NCBI RefSeq assembly: GCF_024170225.1
Contig: NZ_JALJXU010000001.1
Span: 310,001 to 374,000, forward strand
Reading direction: 5' to 3'
DNA: 64,000 nucleotides
From: Streptococcus gallinaceus
Lineage (GTDB): Bacteria > Bacillota > Bacilli > Lactobacillales > Streptococcaceae
Shown: piece after piece, positions 50,506 to 60,006 of the stretch
How the letters are laid out: every line of letters begins with the position of its first letter
Numbering within the stretch: position 1 is the first letter of the stretch
Made by a program: the position numbers and the translations under genes
Notes under the pieces: generated by a model
What the model was told of the DNA's origin: nothing
Databases searched by the model: none
What the model saw: only the letters and a program-made list of their open reading frames with translations

Positions 50506-50541
50506 AAAGAACCCACTTTTCCAAAAAGTGGGTTTCTTTTA
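50506..50541. terminator. Bidirectional terminator between the PASTA gene and gatD
   Basis: AAAGAACCCACTTTT pairs with AAAAGTGGGTTTCTTT around a short loop, with T runs on both strands. It serves the two convergent genes. Confidence 0.85.
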
Positions 50542-51324
50542 TTCTTTAAAATCAGCCTTGGATTTAACATCGCCGTATTCTTCAGCGACTTCCTTGCTGA
50601 GGATGTCGTCGTAGTTAGCTAGCACTAGGTCTTGGCCGTATTTTTTGCGAAGTGCAGTAGTGACCAAGCGATAGGCGAGTTTCGGATTACGGGAGAGGAT
50701 TGGGCCGTGGAAATAGGTCGCAAATACATTTTTGTAATGCATGCCTTCTCCGCCATCCTCTTTGTTATTTCCATTTCCATAGACAACTTTTCCGAGTGGC
50801 TCTTGATTCTCCGCTAGGAAGGTCCGGCCTTGGTGATTTTCAAAACCGTAGTAGGTTTCGTCAAAGTCCTGGTTATAAATCTTGATGTCTCCAATGTAGC
50901 GGTTATTGACTTGGTTGAGAGTGTAGTGTCCCATAATGCCAAGCCCATCAATTTTTCGTCCGCTAGCCTCGGTATAGTATTGCCCCAAAAGTTGGAAACC
51001 ACCACAGATTGCGAGGACTACGCCGTCGTTTTCGATGAAATGACTGAGGTTTTCTTTTTTACTTGGTAGATCTTTGGCCAAAATAGATTGCTCATAATCC
51101 TGACCACCACCGAAAAAGGCAATGTCGTAAAAATTGTCGTCAAAAGCATCGTTCATGGAAACAATATCAACCTGAACCTGAGCACCGAGTTTTTCAGCGA
51201 CGTATTTGAGCATGAGAATATTGCCATTATCGCCATAGGTATTCATGAGGTCACCGTAGAGGTGGGCGATGTGGAGAGTCAATGTGGCACCATTTTCAGG
51301 ACTTTTTAGTGATGTGTAGACCAT
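50539..51324 (-). CDS. gatD: Lipid II isoglutaminyl synthase, glutaminase subunit GatD
   Basis: Class I glutamine amidotransferase that supplies ammonia to MurT for amidation of D-Glu in lipid II. 261 aa; the nucleophile cysteine is in [16 protein letters not shown] (around residue 107 from this start), and the histidine in [14 protein letters not shown]. The true start may be slightly downstream, as CobQ-type members begin near [21 protein letters not shown]. Coupled to murT by TAATG overlap. Amidated lipid II is needed for efficient cross-linking and beta-lactam resistance in streptococci (known). Confidence 0.94.
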   Translation of the reverse strand: MVYTSLKSPENGATLTLHIAHLYGDLMNTYGDNGNILMLKYVAEKLGAQVQVDIVSMNDAFDDNFYDIAFFGGGQDYEQSILAKDLPSKKENLSHFIENDGVVLAICGGFQLLGQYYTEASGRKIDGLGIMGHYTLNQVNNRYIGDIKIYNQDFDETYYGFENHQGRTFLAENQEPLGKVVYGNGNNKEDGGEGMHYKNVFATYFHGPILSRNPKLAYRLVTTALRKKYGQDLVLANYDDILSKEVAEEYGDVKSKADFKE

Positions 51325-52667
51325 TATTTCATCTCCTTTCCAACAGCGTTTTCTTGCGCTAAGAACTCGCGGAACTCTAACATGGCTGTGTAGGTCGCCA
51401 AGATGTAAGCGTGCTGACTATCTTGGTGCTTGATAGCTTCAATGATTGATTTCAAGTCGGAAATCTCTGTAATCTTATCTTCTGGATAGCCTGTCACGCG
51501 GAGACGACGGGCGATTTCAGAGGAGCGAACTCCGCCAGCTTGGACTTGTGTGATGTCCATGGAAGTAATTTGTTCAAAATCAGCATCCCAAATCCAGCTG
51601 GTGTCAATTCCATCGGCGTAGTTAGCATTGAGAAGGACTGAGAGACTAAAATTGTAAGGGGCTAACTTCATCATTTCGATGGCTTGAGTAGCGCCCACAG
51701 GATTTTTAATCAGAACGAGTGTACAATCTTTTTCCCCGATTTTAAAGGTTTCTTGACGACCGAAGACTGCCTTGCTCTTATCAAAACCAGCTTTAATAAC
51801 ACTTGGTTCAATGCCAAAGTAACGGGCAACGGACACTGCTGCAAGAGCGTTATAGATATTGTATAGCCCGCCAATATTGATGGTGTATTCTTGACCGTCG
51901 ATGACAAAAGTAGAAGAAGTATTGGTAATCTTAGTTAGGTCTGTCAGTTTATAGTCCAATTCTGGACGTTTAAAATCGCAGTTGAGGCAGACGTAGCTTC
52001 CCAGATTTGCATAGGTATTGAGCTTGTATTGGATAATTTGGTGGCAATGCGGACACAGGATTCCCTCCGTATTGTAGTGGGCCAATTTTGGCTCGGTTTC
52101 CTCGGTAGCAAATCCATAGTACTGAACAGGATTGGTCATCTTAGTCGAGTTAAAAAGAGGACTATCTCCATTTGCTAACACAGTTGCTGTAGGGATCTTG
52201 GCAGCACCGTCTAAAATCATCTGGTAAGTTGTGTAAATCTCTCCATAGCGATCCATCTGGTCGCGGAAGATATTGGTAAAGACGATGAGGCTTGGTTTGA
52301 TGTAGTCGGTTACTCGTGCCAGACTGGCTTCGTCGATTTCAAGCACCGCAATTCTCTTGCCAGATTTGGCTTTTTTAGCAGACAAAAAAGTTGCGGTGAT
52401 ACCTGTGATCATATTGGCACCGCTAGTATTGGTGGTCACTTGACCAAATGCTTCTGTCAAAATACCAACTGTCAAAGCTGTTGTCAAGGTTTTTCCGTTT
52501 GTTCCTGTGATGACGACAATCTCATAGTCTTTTGCCAAGCTGTCCAGAATATGTTTGTCAAATGTAAGGGCAATTTTTCCAGGCAAAGTTGTGCCTCGTC
52601 CCAATTTTGAAAGGATGAATTGCGAGGATTTTCCCGCTAGAATTCCTAGTAAAGTATTTATTTTCAT
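51324..52667 (-). CDS. murT: Lipid II isoglutaminyl synthase, Mur-ligase subunit MurT
   Basis: 447 aa. Mur ligase central domain with ATP-binding [15 protein letters not shown] (around residues 52-66), ANGDSP and the inserted zinc ribbon CPHC ... CLNC (around 205-230) that is particular to MurT. The C-terminal DUF1727 domain (from about 320) contains [12 protein letters not shown]. With GatD it converts the D-isoglutamate of lipid II to D-isoglutamine. Divergent from cdaA across a 115-bp gap. Confidence 0.95.
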   Translation of the reverse strand: MKINTLLGILAGKSSQFILSKLGRGTTLPGKIALTFDKHILDSLAKDYEIVVITGTNGKTLTTALTVGILTEAFGQVTTNTSGANMITGITATFLSAKKAKSGKRIAVLEIDEASLARVTDYIKPSLIVFTNIFRDQMDRYGEIYTTYQMILDGAAKIPTATVLANGDSPLFNSTKMTNPVQYYGFATEETEPKLAHYNTEGILCPHCHQIIQYKLNTYANLGSYVCLNCDFKRPELDYKLTDLTKITNTSSTFVIDGQEYTINIGGLYNIYNALAAVSVARYFGIEPSVIKAGFDKSKAVFGRQETFKIGEKDCTLVLIKNPVGATQAIEMMKLAPYNFSLSVLLNANYADGIDTSWIWDADFEQITSMDITQVQAGGVRSSEIARRLRVTGYPEDKITEISDLKSIIEAIKHQDSQHAYILATYTAMLEFREFLAQENAVGKEMK

Positions 52668-52782
52668 GTTCCCATTTTATCACAAAGAATAGGGATTTTC
52701 TAGAATGGAAGTCGGACAAAGACCTGAAAAAATGGTATAATAGAGTGATTGACATTGAATAGAAGAGGATACTGTTAGAATT

Positions 52783-53625
52783 ATGCTAAATTTACATCAA
52801 TTACTGGATTCGGGTTACTGGTCCAGTTTGGCTTCCAGTCCAGGAGTTGCTCTAATCAATTTGTTGGATTTGTCACTGGTTATTTTTTTGATTTATCGGA
52901 TGAGTAAAGCCATTGTCGGGACCAAGATTATGACCTTGATTCGAGGGGTTTTCTTGTTCTTGTTGGCTCAGGTGGTAGCTAGTCTGTTGGGCTTGCAGAC
53001 CATTTCTTGGCTCATGAATCAAGTCATCACCTATGGTGTGATTGCGGGTGTCGTCATTTTCGCGCCAGAATTACGGTCGGTCCTTGAAAAATTGGGTCGG
53101 ACAACACACATCTTTACCGATACAAATACCAGTACAGAAGAGTCTTTGATTCAGGCTTGCTTGAAAGCGGCCAAATACATGTCTCCGCGTAAAATTGGAG
53201 CACTAGTAGCCATTGAGCAGGCACGTACTTTACAAGAATATCGTTCAACGGGAATTCCCTTGGATGCAGATATTTCGAGTGAATTACTGATCAATATCTT
53301 TATTCCAAACACCCCTCTACACGATGGAGCTGTCATTATCAATGGCAATAAAATCGCTGTGTCTTGTGCTTACTTCCCGCTGACAGGCAGTGCAGGAATC
53401 TCAAAAGAGTTCGGCACGCGGCATCGCGCAGCCATTGGCTTGTCAGAAGTTTCAGACGCATTTGTCTTTGTCGTATCCGAGGAAACGGGAACTATTTCAA
53501 TAGCCCACAATGGGAATTTCAAGCATAATCTGAGTCTGGAAGATTTTGAAGAAGAATTGCGTCAGGTCTTGGTTTCCAATGAACCAGAGACAAAACATTG
53601 GTGGAAACGATTTGGAGGGAAATAA
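52783..53625 (+). CDS. cdaA: Diadenylate cyclase CdaA
   Basis: Makes c-di-AMP from two ATP at the membrane. 280 aa; three N-terminal hydrophobic segments (residues 26-45, 52-70, 76-94), then the DAC domain with the catalytic DGAVIING and GTRHRAAIGLSE motifs (around residues 183-190 and 206-217). Upstream GGTATAAT near 52735 is its -10. First gene of the conserved cdaA-cdaR-glmM operon that links c-di-AMP with cell-wall precursor synthesis. Confidence 0.96.
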   Translation: MLNLHQLLDSGYWSSLASSPGVALINLLDLSLVIFLIYRMSKAIVGTKIMTLIRGVFLFLLAQVVASLLGLQTISWLMNQVITYGVIAGVVIFAPELRSVLEKLGRTTHIFTDTNTSTEESLIQACLKAAKYMSPRKIGALVAIEQARTLQEYRSTGIPLDADISSELLINIFIPNTPLHDGAVIINGNKIAVSCAYFPLTGSAGISKEFGTRHRAAIGLSEVSDAFVFVVSEETGTISIAHNGNFKHNLSLEDFEEELRQVLVSNEPETKHWWKRFGGK

Positions 53626-53630
53626 GAGAC

Positions 53631-54335
53631 ATGCAAGATAAGATTAAAAAAATTGGTCAAGTTGCCTTGGCTAGCTTGGTAGCTGTCTTTTTGTTCTTCT
53701 ATGCCACGACAACCAATTATAAAAATGCAAGAACAGCAACAGCACCAAATTCGGCAACAGAGACCTATACCTACTCGGTCAATGATGTCACTGTCAATGT
53801 CAAGTACAATAAGCAAAAATATTTTGTGACAGGGATTGCGCCCTCTATCACGGTTGAATTGATTGGATCTAATAAAGTTGCACTTCAAAAAGAAGTAGAT
53901 GAATCTACTAGAAGTTTTGAAGTGACCGCTGATTTACGGGACTTGGAGCCGGGGACTCACTCGGTACAACTGCAGATTTCTAGCCTACCAAGTGGTATCA
54001 ATGCAACGATTATTCCTACCTCTTTCAATGTGAAAATTGGGAATCGTACTAGCAAGATATTTGCGATTGAGGGGAAAATTACCCAGTCGCAGCTGGCTAG
54101 TGGCTACGTCGTTTCGAAGATTGTGTTAGGAGATAGCTCGGTCAAAGTCACATCTGACGAAGAAACAATCAATTCGATTGACCACGTTGAGGCGGTTGTG
54201 CCAGATGCAAGTAAATTGGCAGATCGGTATACTGGAACAGCAACCTTGCAAGCGGTGGACGCAGAGGGCAATATTTTGCCTGTTGTATTCTCACCCGAAA
54301 CCACATCAATTGATGCAACATTTATTAAAAAATAG
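53631..54335 (+). CDS. cdaR: CdaA regulatory protein CdaR (YbbR domains)
   Basis: 234 aa from the ATG at 53631, 5 nt after cdaA (a longer frame begins inside cdaA). One N-terminal membrane helix (about residues 8-24), then extracellular YbbR-like repeats such as [25 protein letters not shown] and [25 protein letters not shown]. Streptococcal CdaR modulates CdaA activity from outside the membrane (established for homologues). Confidence 0.92.
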   Translation: MQDKIKKIGQVALASLVAVFLFFYATTTNYKNARTATAPNSATETYTYSVNDVTVNVKYNKQKYFVTGIAPSITVELIGSNKVALQKEVDESTRSFEVTADLRDLEPGTHSVQLQISSLPSGINATIIPTSFNVKIGNRTSKIFAIEGKITQSQLASGYVVSKIVLGDSSVKVTSDEETINSIDHVEAVVPDASKLADRYTGTATLQAVDAEGNILPVVFSPETTSIDATFIKK

Positions 54336-54355
54336 AACAAAGTAAGGAAATGATT

Positions 54356-55708
54356 ATGGGTAAATATTTTGGAACGGACGGTGTCCGCGGTGAAGCAAAC
54401 GTAGAATTAACACCAGAATTGGCTTTTAAACTAGGTCGTTTTGGAGGCTATGTCCTCAGTCAACATGAAACGGAAACACCACGAGTGTTCGTGGCGCGTG
54501 ATACACGTATTTCCGGTCAACTCCTAGAGTCTGCCTTGGTTGCGGGTCTCTTGTCTGTTGGGATTCACGTCTACAAACTGGGCGTCGTAGCTACTCCGGG
54601 TGTGGCACACTTGGTTCGCACGGAAAATGCTAGCGCTGGTGTTATGATTTCTGCCAGTCACAATCCAGCTCAGGATAATGGAATTAAGTTCTTCGGTGGT
54701 GACGGCTTTAAATTGGACGATGAAAAAGAGTTGGAAATCGAAGCGCTTCTTGATGCTGAAGAAGATACACTTCCTCGTCCATCAGCAACTGGTCTAGGAG
54801 ATGTGGTTGACTATCCTGAAGGTCTCCGTAAGTACCAAGAGTTTCTTGTATTTACAGGACTTCCTTTGGAGGGAATGAAAGTTGCTCTTGATACAGCAAA
54901 TGGGGCTGCATCGACTTCTGCCCGTCAGGTATTTGCTGATTTGGGAGCTGAATTAGCCGTTATCGCTGACTTGCCGGATGGCCTTAATATCAATGATGGA
55001 GTTGGTTCAACTCATCCCGAATCTCTTCAAGAATTGGTTAAAGAAACAGGCAGTCAGATTGGTCTCGCCTTCGACGGAGATGCCGACCGTTTGATTGCTG
55101 TGGATGAAAATGGCGACTTGGTTGACGGTGACCGTATCATGTACATTGTCGGCAAATATTTGTCTGATAAAGGTTTGTTGGCGCAAAATACCATTGTCAC
55201 AACTGTTATGTCAAACCTCGGTTTCCACAAGGCGCTTGACCGAGAAAATATCGGCAAAGCAGTCACTGCAGTTGGTGACCGTTACGTGGTGGAAGAAATG
55301 CGTAAGTCTGGTTACAATCTTGGTGGTGAGCAATCAGGCCACGTCATTCTCATGGATTACAATACGACTGGGGATGGCCAAATGACAGCCGTTCAATTGA
55401 CAAAAATTATGCAAGAAACAGGGAAAACCTTATCCGAACTTGCAGCCGAAGTGACTATTTACCCACAAAAATTGGTTAATATTCGTGTGGAAAATAGCAT
55501 GAAAGACAAGGCCATGGAAGTCCCTGCAATCGCGGCGATCATTGAGAAGATGGAAGAAGAAATGGCAGGAAATGGCCGTATTCTCGTGCGTCCAAGTGGT
55601 ACAGAGCCACTTCTGCGTGTCATGGCAGAAGCACCAACTCATGCAGAAGTAGACTACTATGTCGACACCATTGCTGATGTTGTCCGTGCTGCGATTGGAA
55701 TTGACTAG
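54356..55708 (+). CDS. glmM: Phosphoglucosamine mutase
   Basis: Converts glucosamine 6-phosphate to glucosamine 1-phosphate for UDP-GlcNAc. 450 aa from ATG 54356 ([13 protein letters not shown] is the usual N-terminus; ATG 54350 is too near the AAGGA). Phosphoserine S101 in [14 protein letters not shown], metal-binding FDGDADR and the C-terminal phosphate-binding [13 protein letters not shown] are complete. GlmM and CdaA form a complex in related bacteria that lowers c-di-AMP synthesis. Confidence 0.97.
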   Translation: MGKYFGTDGVRGEANVELTPELAFKLGRFGGYVLSQHETETPRVFVARDTRISGQLLESALVAGLLSVGIHVYKLGVVATPGVAHLVRTENASAGVMISASHNPAQDNGIKFFGGDGFKLDDEKELEIEALLDAEEDTLPRPSATGLGDVVDYPEGLRKYQEFLVFTGLPLEGMKVALDTANGAASTSARQVFADLGAELAVIADLPDGLNINDGVGSTHPESLQELVKETGSQIGLAFDGDADRLIAVDENGDLVDGDRIMYIVGKYLSDKGLLAQNTIVTTVMSNLGFHKALDRENIGKAVTAVGDRYVVEEMRKSGYNLGGEQSGHVILMDYNTTGDGQMTAVQLTKIMQETGKTLSELAAEVTIYPQKLVNIRVENSMKDKAMEVPAIAAIIEKMEEEMAGNGRILVRPSGTEPLLRVMAEAPTHAEVDYYVDTIADVVRAAIGID

Positions 55709-55719
55709 CGACAAAAAAT

Positions 55720-55752
55720 AAGAGACTGGAACAGTTTGTCCAGCCTCTTTTA
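55720..55752 (+). terminator. Terminator after glmM
   Basis: AGAG-A-CTGGA pairs with TCCAG-C-CTCT (one mismatch) around an 8-nt loop, then TTTT. It lies directly before the ribosome-binding site of the ABC-F gene and may attenuate read-through into it. Confidence 0.7.
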
Positions 55753-55762
55753 TGAGGAAAAT

Positions 55763-57307
55763 ATGAGTATTTTAGAAGTTAAAAATTTAAGTCACGGTTT
55801 TGGCGACCGTGCGATTTTTGAAGATGTATCCTTCCGACTATTAAAGGGAGAGCACATTGGTTTGGTCGGTGCAAACGGTGAGGGAAAATCAACCTTCATG
55901 TCTATCGTGACAGGTCAACTTTTGCCAGACGAGGGTAAGGTTGAGTGGTCGCGTTATGTGACTGCGGGCTACCTTGACCAGCATGCCAAATTGGAAAAAG
56001 GGCAGTCTGTTCGAGACATCTTGCGGACGGCCTTTGACGAACTCTTCAAAACGGAAGAGCGCATCAATGAGATTTACATGTCTATGGCGGATGAAGGTGC
56101 GGATATGGATGCCCTCATGGAAGAGGTGGGCGAGCTCCAAGACCGTTTGGAAAGCCGTGATTTTTATACCTTGGATGCTAAGATTGACGAAGTTGCGCGT
56201 GCCTTGGGTGTCATGGATTATGGTATGGACACGGATGTGACCGAGTTATCCGGTGGTCAACGGACCAAGATTCTCTTGGCCAAGTTGCTCCTTGAAAAGC
56301 CAGATATCTTGTTGCTCGATGAGCCGACAAACTACCTGGATGCCGAGCATATTGAGTGGTTAAAACGCTACTTGCTTAACTATGAAAATGCCTTTGTTTT
56401 GATTTCTCACGATATTCCATTCTTGAATGACGTGATTAACATCGTCTACCATGTGGAAAATCAGCAGTTAACGCGTTATTCTGGCAATTATGAGCAATTC
56501 CAAGAAGTGCACGCCATGAAGCGTACTCAGTTGGAAGCTGCCTATGAGCGTCAGCAGAAGGAAATTGCAGACTTGCAAGACTTTGTTAACCGCAATAAAG
56601 CACGTGTTGCAACACGAAATATGGCCATGTCCCGCCAGAAGAAATTGGACAAGATGGACATTATCGAGCTGCAGGCTGAAAAACCAAAACCAAGTTTTGA
56701 TTTTAAGATGGCACGAACACCAAGTCGTTTTATCTTCCAAGCCAAGGATTTGGAAATTGGATACGACCGTGTCTTGACGCGCCAACCGCTCAATTTGACC
56801 TTTGAACGCAACCAGAAGATTGCCATTGTCGGAGCTAACGGTATCGGTAAATCCACTCTTTTGAAGAGTTTGTTGGGAGTGATTCCAGCTCTTGGTGGGG
56901 AAGTTGAGCGTGGTGAGTATCTGGAGCTGGGCTATTTTGAACAAGAAGTTCCTGGAGGAAACCGTCAGACGCCGCTCGAAGCGGTCTGGGATGCATTTCC
57001 AGCTCTTAATCAGGCAGAGGTCCGCGCAGCCTTGGCACGATGTGGCTTGACTTCTAAGCACATTGAGAGTCAAATTCAGGTGCTTTCTGGTGGTGAGCAG
57101 GCTAAGGTACGTTTCTGTCTCCTCATGAATCGTGAAAATAATGTTCTGGTCCTTGACGAGCCAACCAACCACTTGGATGTGGACGCCAAAGATGAACTCA
57201 AACGTGCTCTTAAAGAGTACAAAGGTTCGATCCTGATGGTCTGCCATGAGCCAGATTTCTATGGAGGTTGGGTAGATGATATTTGGGACTTTAACGAATT
57301 AACTTAA
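55763..57307 (+). CDS. ABC-F family ATPase
   Basis: 514 aa from the ATG at 55763 (GAGGAA is the RBS). Two ABC modules without membrane domains: Walker A GANGEGKST and GANGIGKST, signatures LSGGQRTK and LSGGEQAK, Walker B LLLDEPTNYLD and LVLDEPTNHLD. Between them is a charged helical linker (about residues 235-300, RTQLEAAYERQQKEIADLQDF) that enters the ribosomal E site in ABC-F factors. A translation factor of housekeeping type is most likely; antibiotic-resistance ABC-Fs usually have longer linkers. Subfamily not assigned. Confidence 0.9.
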   Translation: MSILEVKNLSHGFGDRAIFEDVSFRLLKGEHIGLVGANGEGKSTFMSIVTGQLLPDEGKVEWSRYVTAGYLDQHAKLEKGQSVRDILRTAFDELFKTEERINEIYMSMADEGADMDALMEEVGELQDRLESRDFYTLDAKIDEVARALGVMDYGMDTDVTELSGGQRTKILLAKLLLEKPDILLLDEPTNYLDAEHIEWLKRYLLNYENAFVLISHDIPFLNDVINIVYHVENQQLTRYSGNYEQFQEVHAMKRTQLEAAYERQQKEIADLQDFVNRNKARVATRNMAMSRQKKLDKMDIIELQAEKPKPSFDFKMARTPSRFIFQAKDLEIGYDRVLTRQPLNLTFERNQKIAIVGANGIGKSTLLKSLLGVIPALGGEVERGEYLELGYFEQEVPGGNRQTPLEAVWDAFPALNQAEVRAALARCGLTSKHIESQIQVLSGGEQAKVRFCLLMNRENNVLVLDEPTNHLDVDAKDELKRALKEYKGSILMVCHEPDFYGGWVDDIWDFNELT

Positions 57308-57349
57308 ACAGAAACAAGCTTAGATTAGCAAGACAGATTATTCCAGACG

Positions 57350-57391
57350 AAACTCTCAAGTAGTGAATAAATGAGCTATTTGGGAGTTTTT
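57350..57391 (+). terminator. Terminator after the ABC-F gene
   Basis: AAACTC(T)CAA(G)TAG pairs with CTA(T)TTG(G)GAGTTT in an imperfect stem, followed by TTTTTG. Confidence 0.7.
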
Positions 57392-57553
57392 GTTATTTAA
57401 GCGATGCTCATGCATACTACTTCAATTATAAAAATATATAATTTACTATTTAATAATATGTATTTGTGTGATATGATAAACATTGCGTCTATTCGAAGTG
57501 AGAAATTATAGTGATATATGTATGAGATATTTTAGAGATGAGTTAGTAATAGT

Positions 57554-58285
57554 ATGAATATTTTTATTTTAGAAGATGATCTTCTACAGCAGCATGCGAT
57601 GGAGAGAATCTTATTAGAGCTAGTGGGGAAGAATAATTTATTCTATAATAAGATAGAGATTTTTAGTAAACCTTGTCAGTTATTGGATGCGGTCGTTGAA
57701 AAAGGGGAGCACCAGGTGTTTTTCTTGGATATTGAGCTTCAATCAGATGTTGCAAAAGGACTTGAAGTGGCGCAGGAAATACGGGAAATGGACCCATACG
57801 CAGCGATTGTATTTGTCACGACCCATACGGAGTTGATGCCCTTGGCTTTTCGTTACCAGGTTGCAGCATTGGATTATATTGATAAAGATTTGGCGCCAAA
57901 TGACTTCGTGGACCGTCTGGAAAAAGTCTTGCTAAAGGTGGCAAGCAACATCGCAGAACCCTTGTCCGACCATTCCTTGACAATTGATTCTCCAAATGCA
58001 AAATTTCAAATTCCAATCAATGACATTCTCTATATTGAAACCTCTCCCTTGCCCCACCGCCTCGTGCTGTATACCAAGAAAGAGCGCTTGGAGTTTTGGG
58101 GGAAATTAGCCGATATAGCTGCCAACGAGCCACGATTGCTTCAGTGCCATCGTTCTTTTGTTGTAAACCCCAAAAATGTTCGATCTCTTGATAAGAAGAG
58201 TCGATTGCTGTATTTTGATAACGGGTCTTCCTGCCTAGTTTCTAGGACTAAGCTAGCAGAGATGGTAGAACTGATTCAAAGTTAG
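57554..58285 (+). CDS. LytTR family response regulator
   Basis: 243 aa. N-terminal receiver domain: acidic D8-D9, phospho-acceptor D59 in VFFLDIEL, VTTHTEL and YIDKDLAP. C-terminal LytTR DNA-binding domain (about 140-243): IPINDILYIETSPLPHRLVLYT, LQCHRSFVVNPKNV and the final SCLVSRTKLAEM. This is the AgrA/ComE/BlpR/FasA class, which binds pairs of short direct repeats about 21 bp apart. Exactly such a pair lies downstream at 59734-59770. The gene for its kinase follows after 16 nt. The 160 bp upstream are very A/T-rich; a TATGAT-type -10 can be seen near 57470. No repeat pair is apparent before this operon. Confidence 0.92.
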   Translation: MNIFILEDDLLQQHAMERILLELVGKNNLFYNKIEIFSKPCQLLDAVVEKGEHQVFFLDIELQSDVAKGLEVAQEIREMDPYAAIVFVTTHTELMPLAFRYQVAALDYIDKDLAPNDFVDRLEKVLLKVASNIAEPLSDHSLTIDSPNAKFQIPINDILYIETSPLPHRLVLYTKKERLEFWGKLADIAANEPRLLQCHRSFVVNPKNVRSLDKKSRLLYFDNGSSCLVSRTKLAEMVELIQS

Positions 58286-58301
58286 GAGGGTCAATTGGAT
58301 T

Positions 58302-59657
58302 ATGTTGCTTCTGTTAGCCTATATTAGTTTACTGGTCAATACGATTATCCCGATTTTTTTAATTGCAACTGTCATGAAAAAGCAGTATACTTTTCGGCAC
58401 TATGTGGTCGGGCTTTTAATCAGAGTATTTGCTAGTCTTGTCTATCAGGGACTGGATGTATTTTTTCCGATGGATTGGTATCCGATTTATTCGATTCCAT
58501 TGGAAATTTCTTTCTTTGTTTCTTTGTTTGAGCCACATTCAAGTCGGAGTCAAATCGTGTTTTCAGCCCTGTTTCCCTATACGTTTTATAGTTTGGTGCA
58601 CCAGATTTTCAATCTCTTTCTCTTGCCGGCGGTTGGCTTGCCATGGGAGTTTTATATGGAGAATGGTGGAATTAGCCTACTGATTTCTATTTTATCGACG
58701 GTATTTTTATTTGTCTTCTTGCATCTGGGGCAGTATGACTTTTCGCTCGTAGCTTCCGTCTTTACCGATGATAAGCGCAATAAATTCTTACGATGGATGA
58801 ATTTTTCCATGATTGCTTATTACATGTTAGACCAACACCTGCTCTATGTGTCTCATAAATACAGTCGAGATACGACTATTCATAGTCAGCTGGTGGTTGT
58901 GGCTTACTTACTCTTGTTTATGTCTTTTGTCAATCAATTGGACCGTGTTTACCGTAGACGGATTCAGGAGCAATTGTCCTTTCAAAAGAAACTCCAAATG
59001 GAGCAGCTCAATGTCTACACCAAGCAAATCGAAACTCTCTACAAGGAAGTGAGAGGTTTTCGCCACGATTACTCAAATATTTTGCGCACTCTGACTCTAG
59101 GCATTACAGAAAACAATATGGCTACGGTAGAAGAGGTATTTAATCGGGTCTTGAAAGATTCAAACAAACCCTTTCAAGAATCCCGCTTTGAGTTAGGAAG
59201 ATTGGTCAACATAGGGGATAATGCCTTTAAGAGTCTCTTGGCTTCTAAGTTTATGCAGGCTCGAGAAAAAGGGGTTGAAATTTCCTTAGAAATTCCAGCT
59301 GAAATCCAACCAAAAGGGATGGAATTGATTGATTTTATCCTAATCGTGGCTAGCTTTTTTGATAATGCCATTGAAGAAGCTATGCTGACAGAGGAAAAGA
59401 AAATCGCCTTTGCTTTTTTTCAAAAAGGAAGCCAGCAAATTGTTGTTATTGAAAATTCCTGCCTGACAGAGTCAAAAAATATTGCTCAGATTTATCAATA
59501 TGGCAGTAGCAGCAAGGGACATGATAGAGGGATTGGTCTTGTGAACGTAAAAACTATTTTAGAAAAATATCCGCAAATCTTACTTCGTACAACTAGTGAA
59601 GATTTCAAATTTTGTCAAACCTTGGTTATCCAATTGGAAGATGCCGAGAAGAACTAA
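58302..59657 (+). CDS. HPK10-type sensor histidine kinase
   Basis: 451 aa. Six or seven hydrophobic segments fill residues 1-212, the ComD/AgrC/BlpH-type peptide-sensing module. A coiled coil (215-250) leads to H255 in GFRHDYSNILRTL, the H-box of the HPK10 family; FFDNAIEEA (N box) and SSSKGHDRGIGLVNVKTIL (G box) complete the kinase. Kinases of this family usually respond to secreted peptides, but no double-glycine precursor or transporter gene is nearby. It forms an operon with the LytTR regulator, with a terminator 6 nt after the stop. Confidence 0.9.
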   Translation: MLLLLAYISLLVNTIIPIFLIATVMKKQYTFRHYVVGLLIRVFASLVYQGLDVFFPMDWYPIYSIPLEISFFVSLFEPHSSRSQIVFSALFPYTFYSLVHQIFNLFLLPAVGLPWEFYMENGGISLLISILSTVFLFVFLHLGQYDFSLVASVFTDDKRNKFLRWMNFSMIAYYMLDQHLLYVSHKYSRDTTIHSQLVVVAYLLLFMSFVNQLDRVYRRRIQEQLSFQKKLQMEQLNVYTKQIETLYKEVRGFRHDYSNILRTLTLGITENNMATVEEVFNRVLKDSNKPFQESRFELGRLVNIGDNAFKSLLASKFMQAREKGVEISLEIPAEIQPKGMELIDFILIVASFFDNAIEEAMLTEEKKIAFAFFQKGSQQIVVIENSCLTESKNIAQIYQYGSSSKGHDRGIGLVNVKTILEKYPQILLRTTSEDFKFCQTLVIQLEDAEKN

Positions 59658-59662
59658 ATCCG

Positions 59663-59688
59663 ACAGTATCAGACGATACTGTTTTTTT
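59663..59688 (+). terminator. Terminator of the two-component operon
   Basis: Perfect 8-bp stem ACAGTATC (59663-59670) / GATACTGT (59675-59682), loop AGAC, then six T. It isolates the kinase gene from the following RNA locus. Confidence 0.9.
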
Positions 59689-59733
59689 GATTTCTTTGAA
59701 AAATTTATGGAAAATAATGAAAATTTAAAATAC

Positions 59734-59770
59734 TTAACCGTTTAGGAAATCAGATTAACCATTTAAGAAA
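59734..59770 (+). promoter_or_regulatory. LytTR-type direct-repeat operator
   Basis: TTAACCGTTTAGGAAA (59734-59749) and TTAACCATTTAAGAAA (59755-59770): 14 of 16 bases identical, start-to-start distance exactly 21 bp, two helical turns. This is the geometry of ComE, BlpR and AgrA boxes. It lies 28 bp before an extended -10 (TGATATAAT, 59799-59804 for the hexamer) that has no good -35, as expected for an activator-dependent promoter. Confidence 0.75.
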
Positions 59771-59795
59771 CCGGTAATACCGACTGGAAAAAATT

Positions 59796-59804
59796 TGATA
59801 TAAT
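59796..59804 (+). promoter_or_regulatory. Activator-dependent promoter of the small RNA locus
   Basis: TTGATATAAT with TATAAT at 59799-59804. The -35 position holds AATACC, far from consensus, and is covered by a small palindrome CGGTA-A-TACCG (59772-59782). Predicted start near 59811. Confidence 0.7.
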
Positions 59805-59858
59805 TTCATTTGTCGGTTAAAGATATAGAATGATGCAACTTTATGATGAATCAGAGCA

Positions 59859-59948
59859 ATGTTTGACAGCTTTACCGTTGTACTTGTTTTTGGGGTTACA
59901 AGTACAACCGTAAGGTTGCCAACTAGGTTTGTTCTCTCGGCAGAATGA
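59859..59948 (+). CDS. Possible 29-aa peptide inside the small RNA
   Basis: ATG at 59859 opens 29 codons to TGA: MFDSFTVVLVFGVTST followed by TVRLPTRFVLSAE. The N-terminal half is hydrophobic, the C-terminal half carries two arginines. No good ribosome-binding site is seen and much of the frame lies in the hairpin, so translation is doubtful. A second frame from 59830 gives 27 residues (MMQLYDESEQ ... VQP). Kept because HPK10 kinases often answer to short peptides. Confidence 0.25.
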   Translation: MFDSFTVVLVFGVTSTTVRLPTRFVLSAE

Positions 59949-59970
59949 AAATGTATCATTTGATAAAAAG

Positions 59971-60006
59971 AACTTCTGCTTACGCAAGGGTAAGTGGGAG
60001 TTTTTT
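59971..60006 (+). terminator. Terminator of the small RNA
   Basis: 13-bp stem AACTTCTGCTTAC (59971-59983) / GTAAGTGGGAGTT (59990-60002) with three G-U pairs, loop GCAAGG, then TTTTTT. Confidence 0.88.

Larger units (their letters stand above)
59811..60006 (+). ncRNA. Candidate LytTR-regulated small RNA, about 195 nt
   Basis: Bounded by the promoter above and a strong terminator (59971-60006). Inside is a long hairpin: CTTTAC then GTTGTACTTGT (59870-59887, one C bulge) pairs with ACAAGTACAAC then GTAAGG (59898-59915), 17 pairs with one C/C mismatch and a G-rich 10-nt loop. It has no T run, so it is structure, not termination. Size and setting recall FasX, the 205-nt RNA controlled by the LytTR regulator FasA, though no sequence relation is claimed. 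It could also be a leader for pepV, but pepV has its own -10 box beyond the terminator. Homology search and RNA-seq were not possible here. Confidence 0.6.

Noticed and set aside
56468-57247. Long minus-strand frame (259 codons) inside the ABC-F gene
   Set aside because: Antisense shadow of a well-supported ABC-F coding sequence; its translation has no family pattern.
59750-59959. Minus-strand frame of 69 codons across the small RNA locus
   Set aside because: It runs antisense through the repeat operator, promoter and hairpin and has no ribosome-binding site.
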